A DNA stretch of 38,008 nt, from contig CAZTMX010000009.1 of assembly GCA_964614855.1 (NCBI GenBank), positions 1 to 38,008 of the forward strand, read 5' to 3'. The position numbers and the translations under genes were made by a program. Below are positions 22,460 to 30,126 of the stretch, one piece after another. The notes below the pieces were generated by a model. The model was not told the DNA's origin, searched no databases, and saw only the letters and a list, made by a program, of their open reading frames with translations. The DNA comes from CAWJHE01 sp964614855 (GTDB lineage: Bacteria; Chloroflexota; Anaerolineae; Anaerolineales; UBA4823). Numbering within the stretch: the stretch's first letter is position 1; the number at the start of each line of letters is the position of its first letter.

Positions 22460-22933
22460 TTATTTCTCCATTGGATATCCCGCAGAGATCCAGGCTTCCA
22501 ATCCACCTTGCAAGGGGGTTATTCTGGTAAAACCACGATCGATCAGGAATTGCGCCAGACTGGCGCTTGATTCTTCTGCAGGTCAGGTGCAGTATGGGAT
22601 AATCCAATCCGAAGGAGATAACTCACCCAGGCGTTCAAGAACCTCCTCTTCGGTCATAGAAATAGCGCCAGGGATGTGCCCTTGTGAGTAGTAGGGCTCA
22701 CCGCGTGTATCGATAAAAACTGCGGATCCTTGATCGAAGGCTGATTTTGCATCGCTCAACAATACACGTTCAACATCGGGGAAAGGAATTCGTAATGTTG
22801 CCTGTGTAGGTGTCACGATAACAGGCTCATCTGCGGTAAAAGATGCAAACACGACAACTGCACCGATCATGAACAATGCCCCCAAACCGATCAAGACCAG
22901 CGGTCCAATGTAACTGGTTTTCTTTGCACGCAT
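22460..22933 (-). CDS. Membrane-anchored rhodanese-like protein with in-frame TGA: candidate selenoprotein
   Basis: Reading from ATG 22933 (GGAGAG four bases upstream), codon 117 (22585-22583) is TGA, and the same frame continues to a TAA at 22460-22462 as a normal rhodanese C-terminus (GFTRITPLQGGLEAWISAGYP). The first 116 codons carry a TM helix (YIGPLVLIGLGALFMIGAVVVFASF) and the rhodanese N-half with FIDTRGEPYYSQGHIPGAISM and ending SDWIIPYCT. The TGA falls in the active-site loop: C115-T-[TGA]-P-A-E. Rhodanese loops of the form C-x-C-P-x-E are known to me, so the TGA lies where a Cys would stand. A hairpin suited to a bacterial SECIS follows (22547-22573). The best reading is selenocysteine at position 117; otherwise it is a pseudogene with a stop mutation. 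It is first in the unit with ubiA, moeA, moeA-PBP and bcp. Confidence 0.72.
22547..22573 (-). promoter_or_regulatory. SECIS-like hairpin downstream of the TGA
   Basis: On the minus strand: GAAT (22573-22570), CAA bulge, GCGCC, loop AGTCT (22561-22557), GGCGC, A, ATTC (22550-22547). The loop starts 21 bases after the TGA, has G at its second position, and resembles the AGGUCU loop of E. coli fdhF (17 bases after its UGA). Both the spacing and a G in the first two loop bases fit the published description of bacterial SECIS elements. I cannot compute its folding energy. Confidence 0.6.
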
Positions 22934-22961
22934 AAATCTCTCCAAGGTTCTACTGGTAATA

Positions 22962-22980
22962 GTATGACTAAAAATCATAC
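22962..22980. promoter_or_regulatory. Inverted repeat upstream of the rhodanese gene, possible operator
   Basis: GTATGA-(7)-TCATAC lies 29-47 bases before the rhodanese start, in the 95-base gap after proline dehydrogenase. It has no U-run, so it looks more like a protein-binding site than a terminator. Its binder is unknown. Confidence 0.35.
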
Positions 22981-23028
22981 CATACCCCTTGGATTATGCT
23001 GTTAATAGGGTGGTTAATAGTCCAGATC

Positions 23029-23991
23029 TTAACGACGGAAAAAATTGGAGACGAAGAACCAGACATTAGCCGGTCGTTCTGCCAGGCGGCGCATATAGTA
23101 AGGATACCATTCTGTGCCATAGGGGACATATACCCGCATCTGGTAACCATCCTGCACAATTTGCTCCTGCAAATCACGCCGGATGCCGTACAACATCTGA
23201 AATTCTATTGCCTTTTGGGATAAGCCCACCTGCTTTGCATACGACTTAGCATTTATCAGGCGCGTTTCATCGTGCGAAGCCACCGCCAGGATGGGAGGGT
23301 GCTTGCCATCAGGGCTAAATTCAGGCGACCCTTGTGACAGCGTACTATCGATGATTCGCTTGACCAGGCGATCGTAATTTTCGTCCACGTCTTTCTTTTT
23401 GGGAAACGCCACTTCATCCGGTTCCTTGTAGGCGCCCTTACATAAACGCACTTTGCCGCCCATCGCCATAATTTTCTCGATATCGCCGGCGCTGCGGTAA
23501 AGGTAGGACTGGATTACCAACCCAGTGTTATCGAAATGATATGTTTTCCTCATATGGTGGTACAGATCGAGGGTGTCATCCACCGTTGAAGAATCTTCCA
23601 TATCTATGCGCACAAAATTTCCTTTTTCTTGCGCATGTTGCAGAATTTGGCGTAAATTTTCTGCACATAATCCCTTATCTAACAACAACCCTATCTGCGA
23701 TAGTTTGATCGACACATTGGCGCGCACGCCAGACTCGTCGATCACATCAAATATATGCAAGATGTCCTTTGTAGCCAGTTTCGCCTCTTCTGGGTTGGTC
23801 GTGTGCTCCCCCAGGCGGTCTAAAGTCGCCATTATCCCTTTACTGTTCAACTGGCGGATCGCCCGAATCGCATCTTCAAGCTTTTCGCCCGCAATAAATC
23901 GTGAAGCTGCATTCCAGGCAAATGACCAACCCGTGATCAGATGGCGAGCCCAGGTTGCTTTAGACATCAAGATAAAGAATGAGCGCAGCAT
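23029..23991 (-). CDS. Proline dehydrogenase
   Basis: This flavoenzyme oxidises proline to pyrroline-5-carboxylate and passes electrons to the quinone pool. The 320-residue protein has the TIM-barrel pattern of the monofunctional ProDH/PutA N-domain: NVSIKLSQIGLLLD, FVRIDMEDSSTVDDTLDLY, NTGLVIQSYLYRS, KVRLCKGAYKEP, ILAVASHDETRL, EFQMLYGIRRDLQ and the closing substrate motif RVYVPYGTEWYPYYMRRLAERPAN, in which the paired Arg bind proline. All these are intact. The start at ATG 23991 has AAGGGAAA upstream. It is divergent from rpoN; four palindromes lie between them. No P5C dehydrogenase is fused or adjacent. Confidence 0.95.
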   Translation of the reverse strand: MLRSFFILMSKATWARHLITGWSFAWNAASRFIAGEKLEDAIRAIRQLNSKGIMATLDRLGEHTTNPEEAKLATKDILHIFDVIDESGVRANVSIKLSQIGLLLDKGLCAENLRQILQHAQEKGNFVRIDMEDSSTVDDTLDLYHHMRKTYHFDNTGLVIQSYLYRSAGDIEKIMAMGGKVRLCKGAYKEPDEVAFPKKKDVDENYDRLVKRIIDSTLSQGSPEFSPDGKHPPILAVASHDETRLINAKSYAKQVGLSQKAIEFQMLYGIRRDLQEQIVQDGYQMRVYVPYGTEWYPYYMRRLAERPANVWFFVSNFFRR

Positions 23992-24050
23992 AGGGTTTCC
24001 CTTATACGTAAATATTCTGCTTCTATAGGAGACGATGTCTGGGAGATTTC

Positions 24051-24105
24051 TTCTCAGAGAAAATTTTCTCGGAGAATATTTCTCAGAGAAAATATTCTCC
24101 GAGAC
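24051..24105. repeat. Four tandem 11-bp palindromes TTCTCNGAGAA (probable regulator-binding array)
   Basis: Perfect copies at 24051-24061, 24066-24076 and 24080-24090, and one copy with a single end mismatch at 24095-24105, with centres at 24056, 24071, 24085, 24100 (spacing 15, 14, 15). Spacers are A/T-only. They lie about 135-180 bases upstream of the expected sigma-54 start, where enhancer sites usually are, and 60-114 bases upstream of the proline dehydrogenase start. Confidence 0.75.
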
Positions 24106-24208
24106 ACGATTAGGATCATAGTTATTTTAGCACTCCACCGAAGCAAACTCATCTCCCAAAAGTCACTCCCATTGATTGACATTTGGCACTATTTGGGGAT
24201 CAAATCAT

Positions 24209-24224
24209 TGGCACAATAATTGCA
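24209..24224 (+). promoter_or_regulatory. Sigma-54 (-24/-12) promoter upstream of rpoN
   Basis: TGGCAC (24209-24214), five bases, TTGCA (24220-24224). The GG and GC pairs are 12 bases apart, as required. The start would be near 24235, giving a leader of about 25 bases with AAGGAA before ATG 24260. Confidence 0.82.
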
Positions 24225-24259
24225 ACAGGATATAATAATACTACTTCAAGGAACCAATT

Positions 24260-25678
24260 ATGCTTATCCAAAAGTTCAACACCTCCATCCGGCCATTAAC
24301 TACCGCTCACCTGGCACAGACGATGACCTTGTTGGAATTAACCAGTGAAGAACTGCGCCAAAAAATTGAAGCTGAGTTAGCCTCAAACCCCGCCCTTGAA
24401 GTAACCCAAGAACTCCGCTGCCCGCACTGCCACAGGCTTTTAACTGGCAAGAACTCTTGCCCGGTGTGCAGTGTGCAAAAAGACAATGGCTGCGGCGAAC
24501 CTATTGTTTTCATCTCCCCTCGCAGTGATTTTTCCCCTGTCAGTGACAGGCTTTCCAGCGATACCGATTATTCAAGCCAGGATTTGACCCCGGCGATTGA
24601 CGATCTGCCGACTTTCGTTTTACGCCAGATTGCACTGGATTTGGAAGAGAGTGACAGGGTATTGGCAGCGCATATTCTCAACAGCCTGGACGAAGATGGA
24701 TTGCTTGCTGTCTCCATTACTGAAATTGCCAGATACCATTTTGTACCCGTGGATCGGGTACTTAAAGTATTACGCATAATCCAGCATGCCGACCCAATCG
24801 GGGTGGGATCGCCCACACCGCAGGAGGCGCTGCTTGTGCAGCTGGAGTCGCTCGCAGAAACCCGCCCGGTGCCTCCGTTGGCCAAAGATGCAGTAACACA
24901 GGGCATGGAGTTGCTCAGCCGCTATGCTTATGCCGAACTTGGCCGGCTTCTCAAGATAAGCACCGCCGAGGCCGAAACCATAGCAAATTTTATCAGCGAA
25001 AATTTGAACCCATATCCTGCGCGCTCGCATTGGGGCGAGTCGAATGCGGACCCGCACCTGGCGCAAATTTATTACAACGCGGATATCCTGATCAGCCGCT
25101 TGGATAATTCTCCAAATTCACCCCTGGTGGTGGAGATCATCTCACCGTATGCTGGCTCATTGCGCATAAATCCTCTATTCCGCGCCGCCATTAATGAGGC
25201 TCCGCCTGAAAAAGCAGAGCAATGGCAAAACGACCTGGAAGGGGCTTCCTTGCTGGTGAAATGCCTACAGCAGCGTGACAACACCCTGGTCCGGTTGATG
25301 CAAAAGCTCGTCAGTCTGCAGCGGGAGTTTATCCTGAAGGGAGATGCGCATCTGCTGCCCATCACACGTGCCCAGCTAGCTGTCGAGCTGGAGGTGCACG
25401 AGTCGACAATTTCGCGCGCGGTTGCCAGTAAAGCGGTACAATTACCAAACAAACGCATTATCCCCCTCAGCAAATGGTTTGACCGCAGTCTGCATATCCG
25501 GACTGCCTTGATGGAGATTATTGCGAACGAGAACCATCCGCTAAGCGATTCGCAAATCGCTGAAATGCTTGAAAAACAGGGGTATCCAGTTGCGCGCAGG
25601 ACCGTTGCCAAATACCGTTCCATTGAAGGAATTTTACCGGCACGCATGCGGCACGCCCATGCTTACACCTCTGCATAG
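24260..25678 (+). CDS. rpoN: RNA polymerase sigma-54 factor with an inserted zinc ribbon
   Basis: RpoN directs RNA polymerase to -24/-12 promoters and needs an AAA+ activator. The N-terminal region I (TTAHLAQTMTLLELTSEELRQKIEAELASNPALE) is recognisable, with fewer Gln than usual. Directly after it comes a four-cysteine zinc ribbon, C54-x2-C57...C67-x2-C70 (RCPHCHRLLTGKNSCPVC), which classical RpoN lacks. The core-binding region continues (DDLPTFVLRQIALDLEESDRVLAAHILNSLDEDGLL), then the HTH region and the RpoN box ARRTVAKYR (about residues 445-453) near the C-terminus. At 472 residues it is normal in length. It is followed 39 bases later by the histidine kinase and appears to be transcribed from its own sigma-54 promoter. 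Confidence 0.95.
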   Translation: MLIQKFNTSIRPLTTAHLAQTMTLLELTSEELRQKIEAELASNPALEVTQELRCPHCHRLLTGKNSCPVCSVQKDNGCGEPIVFISPRSDFSPVSDRLSSDTDYSSQDLTPAIDDLPTFVLRQIALDLEESDRVLAAHILNSLDEDGLLAVSITEIARYHFVPVDRVLKVLRIIQHADPIGVGSPTPQEALLVQLESLAETRPVPPLAKDAVTQGMELLSRYAYAELGRLLKISTAEAETIANFISENLNPYPARSHWGESNADPHLAQIYYNADILISRLDNSPNSPLVVEIISPYAGSLRINPLFRAAINEAPPEKAEQWQNDLEGASLLVKCLQQRDNTLVRLMQKLVSLQREFILKGDAHLLPITRAQLAVELEVHESTISRAVASKAVQLPNKRIIPLSKWFDRSLHIRTALMEIIANENHPLSDSQIAEMLEKQGYPVARRTVAKYRSIEGILPARMRHAHAYTSA

Positions 25679-25717
25679 TAAACCGTTATCTGTCACTGGG
25701 TTCCAGAAAGTACTTTT

Positions 25718-27319
25718 ATGGTAACTGAAGTCTACAACGATTCATCGGATCACCTCCCGCCCACTGGGACAAGCGATTTTTGGGGTTCGCTGGAATTGCT
25801 CGCCACAGCCGGGCAGAATCAAGACCTGGACACCGCTGTGAGCCAAATCTTGCAGGGAGTTTCGTCCTTGTGCGCGGCTGATTACGCCGTTGTTTACAAG
25901 ATTTCGGAAGATAAACCAGTTTTGGAAATCTACCAGAGCCGCGGTGCAGGGGTTCTCTTTCCTGAGCAAATTGACACCCAGGATTTGGCATCTCTCGGAA
26001 ATCTACAAATGTGGCAAACCGGCAAGCGATCTACCACATTTTTCCACCGTTTTGCGAGAAAAGAAAAGTTGGCCTATCTCATCACTATCCCCCTGGGTGA
26101 ACCCAATGCCGTCATCGGTATCCTTGTCATTGCGGGCATGAAAACACCTCCAACGAATATCACTGAGATTACGGAATATTTAGCAATAGTCCTGACTACA
26201 ATTTTTCAGCAGCACGCCTGGCGCGCCAATGCAGAACAAGGGTTGAGAAATTCTGAATCCAGGTTGAATTCCGCAAAAACGATCGAAGAGCGCATCAGTG
26301 ACGGTCTGATCATCCTGGCGCCTGATCTAACGATAAAAAGGTTGAACCTGGCTGCTGAAACCATTCTCGGGTACAAACAACAAGAAGTAAAAGGGCAACC
26401 TATTAGCAAGGTGCTCATTGGAGCCGAAGCTCTTCACCAGGCACTGGTCAATGCGCAAAATTCCAGTGCCACACTGCGTCTGGGAAGCAATGTCCGCCTC
26501 TACAAAAGAAATGGCGAGGTTTTTCAAAGCATTGTCAGGATCTTTCCAGTCATCCAGGATTGCCAGGTCGGCGAAATCCTCGTCCTCTTTCAGGATCTCA
26601 GCGAGCAAGAGTTTATCCGCCAACAGGCGCAGCAGTTGGAACAGCGCGCTTATCTGGGTGAAGTGACGGCAACCTTTGCCCACGAAATCCGCAATCCGGT
26701 GCACAATATCAGCACCGGTCTACAATTGATGGCGCTCAATCTACCCAAGAATGACCCCAACCAGCAAACCATCGATTATATGCTGCAAGATTGCGATCGC
26801 CTGGCTGAGTTGATCAAAGCCGTGCTGGCATTCTCAAAACCCATCGACTACCAGATGGAAAACCTGGATATTGTGAATTTGCTCCAGCAATTCATGGAGC
26901 GCCAACATGCGCGTATCGAGCGCGCCAATGTAAAATATGAACTGCAGATTGCGCAGGATTGTCCGCAAGTTGTTGGAAACCTGCATGCTCTTGAACAGGT
27001 GATTGGTAACCTGGTGACCAACGCCATCCAGGCGATGTCCCCAGGCGGCGGCAGGCTGGTGATCAAAGCCCAGCCCGCCAGCGCCACGGAGGGACGCTCT
27101 TTCGTTGAGATCAGCGTGGCAGATACCGGACCAGGCATCCCCAAAGAGAACCAGGAAAGAGTGTTTCAGCCATTCTTCACCACAGAACACAACGGCACCG
27201 GTCTGGGTTTGGCTGTCTCGAAGCGGATTGTGACCGCTCATAAAGGCACCATTCGATTGACCAGCTTTCCTGGCGGTACGATCTTCCATATTCAACTTCC
27301 TGCTGTCAGATCATCATGA
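25718..27319 (+). CDS. Sensor histidine kinase (GAF - PAS - HisKA - HATPase), NtrB-like
   Basis: This 533-residue kinase has no TM helices, so it is cytosolic. Residues about 20-165 look like a GAF domain (LELLATAGQNQDLDTAVSQILQGVSSLCAADYAVVYK...ILVIAGM), followed by a PAS domain (about 185-300, with ILAPDLTIKRLNLAAETILGYKQQEVKGQP) and the transmitter. His322 is the phosphorylated residue (FAHEIRNPVHNISTGLQLM). The ATPase part has NLVTNAIQAM (N box), DTGPGIP (G1) and GTGLGLAVSKRIV (G2). This is the usual layout of an NtrB-type partner of a sigma-54 activator. The response regulator follows 13 bases later. Confidence 0.93.
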   Translation: MVTEVYNDSSDHLPPTGTSDFWGSLELLATAGQNQDLDTAVSQILQGVSSLCAADYAVVYKISEDKPVLEIYQSRGAGVLFPEQIDTQDLASLGNLQMWQTGKRSTTFFHRFARKEKLAYLITIPLGEPNAVIGILVIAGMKTPPTNITEITEYLAIVLTTIFQQHAWRANAEQGLRNSESRLNSAKTIEERISDGLIILAPDLTIKRLNLAAETILGYKQQEVKGQPISKVLIGAEALHQALVNAQNSSATLRLGSNVRLYKRNGEVFQSIVRIFPVIQDCQVGEILVLFQDLSEQEFIRQQAQQLEQRAYLGEVTATFAHEIRNPVHNISTGLQLMALNLPKNDPNQQTIDYMLQDCDRLAELIKAVLAFSKPIDYQMENLDIVNLLQQFMERQHARIERANVKYELQIAQDCPQVVGNLHALEQVIGNLVTNAIQAMSPGGGRLVIKAQPASATEGRSFVEISVADTGPGIPKENQERVFQPFFTTEHNGTGLGLAVSKRIVTAHKGTIRLTSFPGGTIFHIQLPAVRSS

Positions 27320-27332
27320 AAAAGGAACCTGC

Positions 27333-28496
27333 ATGAGTGCAACCATATTGATCGTCGATGATGAGGCGCATGCCCGCCAATTCATTTCCAGCTTTCTACA
27401 CACACTTGAGTATGAAACCATTGAAGCAGCCACCTATGCGGAAGCGCAGCAGCAAATCCGGCAGGGTCGGGGCGACATTATACTTTTAGATGTCAACCTC
27501 CCCGATGGATACGGCCCGAACCTCTTAGAAGAAACAGCTTCCATGGCCTTCCGGCCTCCTGTCATCCTGATCACCGGGTACGGCGATATTGATATGGCGG
27601 TTGATGCCATGCGCAACGGGGCCCATGATTTTCTCCAGAAACCAATAAAATTCGACGCCCTGGATAAATCCATCAAACGCGCCCTGGAATTGGTTGGGAT
27701 GCGGCGTGAATTGGATCACCTGCGCCAGACCAGGCATGAACAGGTATCCTTTGTCGTAGGCTCAACGCCAAAAATGCAGAAACTGCTCAACCACGCACAG
27801 CGGGCTGCAGATGCCAATGTATCCGTCTTAATCACCGGGGAAACTGGCACTGGAAAAGATATCCTGGCAAATGCAATCCACCACATGGGACCGCGCGCCA
27901 ACAAACCCTTTGTCGCCATCAACTGCGCCGCCATTCAAACCACGGTGTTGGAATCAGAACTATTCGGCTATGAAGCTGGAGCATTTACCGGTGCGGAAAA
28001 ACGTAAGCACGGCTTGATGGAAACCGCGGACGGCGGTATCTTGTTCCTTGACGAAATCTCCTCCATGCCGGTGGATATGCAGGCCAAGCTCTTGCGGGCA
28101 ATTGATGAACGCGCCTTTCGCCGGGTTGGCAGCACAAGCCTGATTAAGGTTGATGTGCAAATCCTGGCAGCTTCAAACCGCGACCTGCCCACCTTGATCA
28201 AACAAGGAGATTTCCGGGAGGACCTGTATTTTAGATTAAAGGTCGTCGATTTGCACCTGCCGCCATTGCGCGAAAGAAAACAGGATATCCCCGAGCTTGT
28301 GGGGCTATTCATCCACAAAAATAACCAGCGCATGGGGATGAATGTAAGCGATGTAACCCCGCGCGCCATGGAAGCGCTAATGGATCACAGCTGGCCCGGA
28401 AATATCCGAGAATTACGCAACGTGATCGAGCGAGCGATGCTGTTTTGCGATGAGCCTTCGATCGATCTCCCCCACCTACCGTTTGATCTGAGCTAA
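27333..28496 (+). CDS. NtrC-family sigma-54 activator lacking a DNA-binding domain
   Basis: The 387 residues contain an N-terminal receiver (phosphoacceptor Asp53 in IILLDVNLPDG, TGYGDIDMAVDAMRNGAHDFLQKP) and a sigma-54 AAA+ domain with Walker A GETGTGKD (about 169-176), the GAFTGA loop (216-221) needed to touch sigma-54, Walker B GGILFLDEI, the sensor region PPLRERKQDI and the end of the AAA+ lid (WPGNIRELRNVIERAMLF). The protein stops 17 residues later at DLS. The Fis-type HTH found in NtrC (about 470 residues) is absent, and no frame downstream supplies it, because the convergent gene ends 21 bases on. Helicobacter FlgR is a known activator without this domain. Its target is likely the promoter at 24209. 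Confidence 0.93.
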   Translation: MSATILIVDDEAHARQFISSFLHTLEYETIEAATYAEAQQQIRQGRGDIILLDVNLPDGYGPNLLEETASMAFRPPVILITGYGDIDMAVDAMRNGAHDFLQKPIKFDALDKSIKRALELVGMRRELDHLRQTRHEQVSFVVGSTPKMQKLLNHAQRAADANVSVLITGETGTGKDILANAIHHMGPRANKPFVAINCAAIQTTVLESELFGYEAGAFTGAEKRKHGLMETADGGILFLDEISSMPVDMQAKLLRAIDERAFRRVGSTSLIKVDVQILAASNRDLPTLIKQGDFREDLYFRLKVVDLHLPPLRERKQDIPELVGLFIHKNNQRMGMNVSDVTPRAMEALMDHSWPGNIRELRNVIERAMLFCDEPSIDLPHLPFDLS

Positions 28497-28517
28497 ATCC
28501 AGCCCCACACACCGAGG

Positions 28518-29987
28518 CTAAGGGTTGCTCCAGATGGCGAAAGAGTCTTCGTAACAAATATCGGTCTCTTCCAACCCATTGACGCAGACCAGGTACAGTA
28601 TTACTGAGCCATTTTCCGCCTGGATAGCTGGCAGCGTCAACGTTGTGCGTCCATCGCTACCCGTGGCAGGCATCACATAGGATTGCGTTGTTTCATCGGG
28701 CATGGTGATGATAATCTCCATGACTATCCCCGGCACAGGATAACCATCACGCATGGCGGAGACTTCAATGACCTGCTGCTCGGTGGTGGAAATTGTAGCT
28801 TGCATTTCCTTTACCCTGAGTTTCAGGAAAGAACGCTGCTGCTCAGGCTGGGTTGTACCTGGAATTGAAACTTCCCCCGTTTTGCCCATAAATATTATGC
28901 CCAGAGGCTCAGGCATCACTCGCAAGCTGGATGGTGCGGCAGGATCATATATCAAACACAGGTTCTCAAAGCACTGGCGCACAGGAGAACCTCCGCTGGT
29001 TTGCAGGTGAGTAATCGGCGCCCCACTGGTTTCCAGACCCCCATGTGCCAGGATGTACTCCCAAAAATACAAGGGAATATCGTAGCCCAGGTTCCCATCC
29101 GTCGGGTAAAAATTCATGTCCGGCGCACCGCTACCGACAGCAGGTGTTTCTGGGATCATTTCAAGTTCATCGGCGATACTGAGCAGGCGTACGCTGTCAG
29201 GTTGGGCTTGTGAGTCGGCAATCAGCACCATATTCTGGAAAACCTGCAGCCATTTTTCATCTAGCGCATAAATCTTTGTGATGGGAAACCCAGTAAAACG
29301 CCAACCATACTTATTAATGAATGGCTTGAACACCTCGGCTTCGCGATAGCGAAAATCTATCGCACCAGGTCCCGCTTCCACCTGGCGGCACTTGTCTTTA
29401 CAATCGAATGCCCCATAATCCAGTAAGCCAATTTCACCTGTAACCTGGCTCTTATAGAAACCGATATTTTCAAAGTATTGCTCAAAACGCTGCTTGCTCG
29501 GGTTGTAAATCACTTCACTGATGGGTAAACCGACAAATATCCATTTATCCTCATCAATAAAAGCCGCAAAATCCGGATCGATTGTATGCCCATTGGTGTA
29601 ATAGGCACCAGGCTGGGACGGCGCAGGAGCAGGCGCTTCCATAATCCCAACTCGATAACCCAATGGCGCTAATGCATAGACTTCTGTTGCGGGTTTATTT
29701 TCATCATAAACCAGCATGGCTTTTGTTGTATATTGAAATTTTCTTGCGTTCTCTATGGACACACCGGAAATCACCGGACCCAGGACTTTTTCGCCGCCCA
29801 TAAAATCGTATAGCACCCGCAAGGTGACATCCAGTTCGGGCTGGTCAGCAGACCCTGCAGGGATAGAGCCAGATGGAGAATTAGCTGTTTCGCATCCAGC
29901 CAGCAAGACAGTAAAAAATATCAAGCCAAAAAAGAGCGCAAAAGATGGCCTGCACCAGGCAATTCTGCGCCCCTTATCCTTGACCAC
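28518..29987 (-). CDS. Large secreted lipoprotein with Chloroflexota-type repeats and an Ig-like C-terminal domain
   Basis: The 489-residue precursor has an N-terminal signal ending in the lipobox LLAGC (FFTVLLAGCETA), so it is lipidated and exported. The mature protein contains repeated segments around FMGGEKVLGPVISGV, DKWIFVGLPISEVIYNPSKQRFEQYFE, GWRFTGFPITKIYALDEKWLQVFQNM and LETSGAPITHLQTSGGSPVRQCFENLC. Each has an L/I-G-x-P-I-S/T pattern followed by an aromatic strand, so they seem to be copies of one unit. The last about 110 residues (FLKLRVKEMQATISTTEQQVIEVSAMRDGYPVPGI) look like a bacterial Ig-like domain. GTG 29987 has AAGGAG five bases upstream. The function is unknown. The promoter candidate lies at 30148-30176, leaving a long leader of about 150 bases. 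Confidence 0.7.
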   Translation of the reverse strand: MVKDKGRRIAWCRPSFALFFGLIFFTVLLAGCETANSPSGSIPAGSADQPELDVTLRVLYDFMGGEKVLGPVISGVSIENARKFQYTTKAMLVYDENKPATEVYALAPLGYRVGIMEAPAPAPSQPGAYYTNGHTIDPDFAAFIDEDKWIFVGLPISEVIYNPSKQRFEQYFENIGFYKSQVTGEIGLLDYGAFDCKDKCRQVEAGPGAIDFRYREAEVFKPFINKYGWRFTGFPITKIYALDEKWLQVFQNMVLIADSQAQPDSVRLLSIADELEMIPETPAVGSGAPDMNFYPTDGNLGYDIPLYFWEYILAHGGLETSGAPITHLQTSGGSPVRQCFENLCLIYDPAAPSSLRVMPEPLGIIFMGKTGEVSIPGTTQPEQQRSFLKLRVKEMQATISTTEQQVIEVSAMRDGYPVPGIVMEIIITMPDETTQSYVMPATGSDGRTTLTLPAIQAENGSVILYLVCVNGLEETDICYEDSFAIWSNP

Positions 29988-30126
29988 AACGGCTCCTTGG
30001 GAGATGGATCATGTCCCTATCATGCGTTGCAAAGTTCCTTATCTGACTAGCGATCATATCAAACATGATACATTTTTGGCGCCCGTTTACCCCGATTGAG
30101 ATGAGTGATGAAGCAGTTTGATTTTC

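Noticed and set aside
22460..22933. Reading the rhodanese as a simple pseudogene.
   Set aside because: There is one TGA and no frameshift, the rest of the frame is conserved, the TGA is exactly at a catalytic cysteine position and a SECIS-like hairpin follows. Not excluded, but less likely than selenocysteine.
24051..24105. A CRISPR array in the palindrome cluster.
   Set aside because: The repeats are 11 bp palindromes with 3-4 base spacers; there are no unique 30-base spacers and no cas genes.
28497..28600. A frameshifted HTH domain after the sigma-54 activator.
   Set aside because: Only 21 bases separate the stop from the convergent gene, and the other plus-strand frames show no HTH-like sequence.
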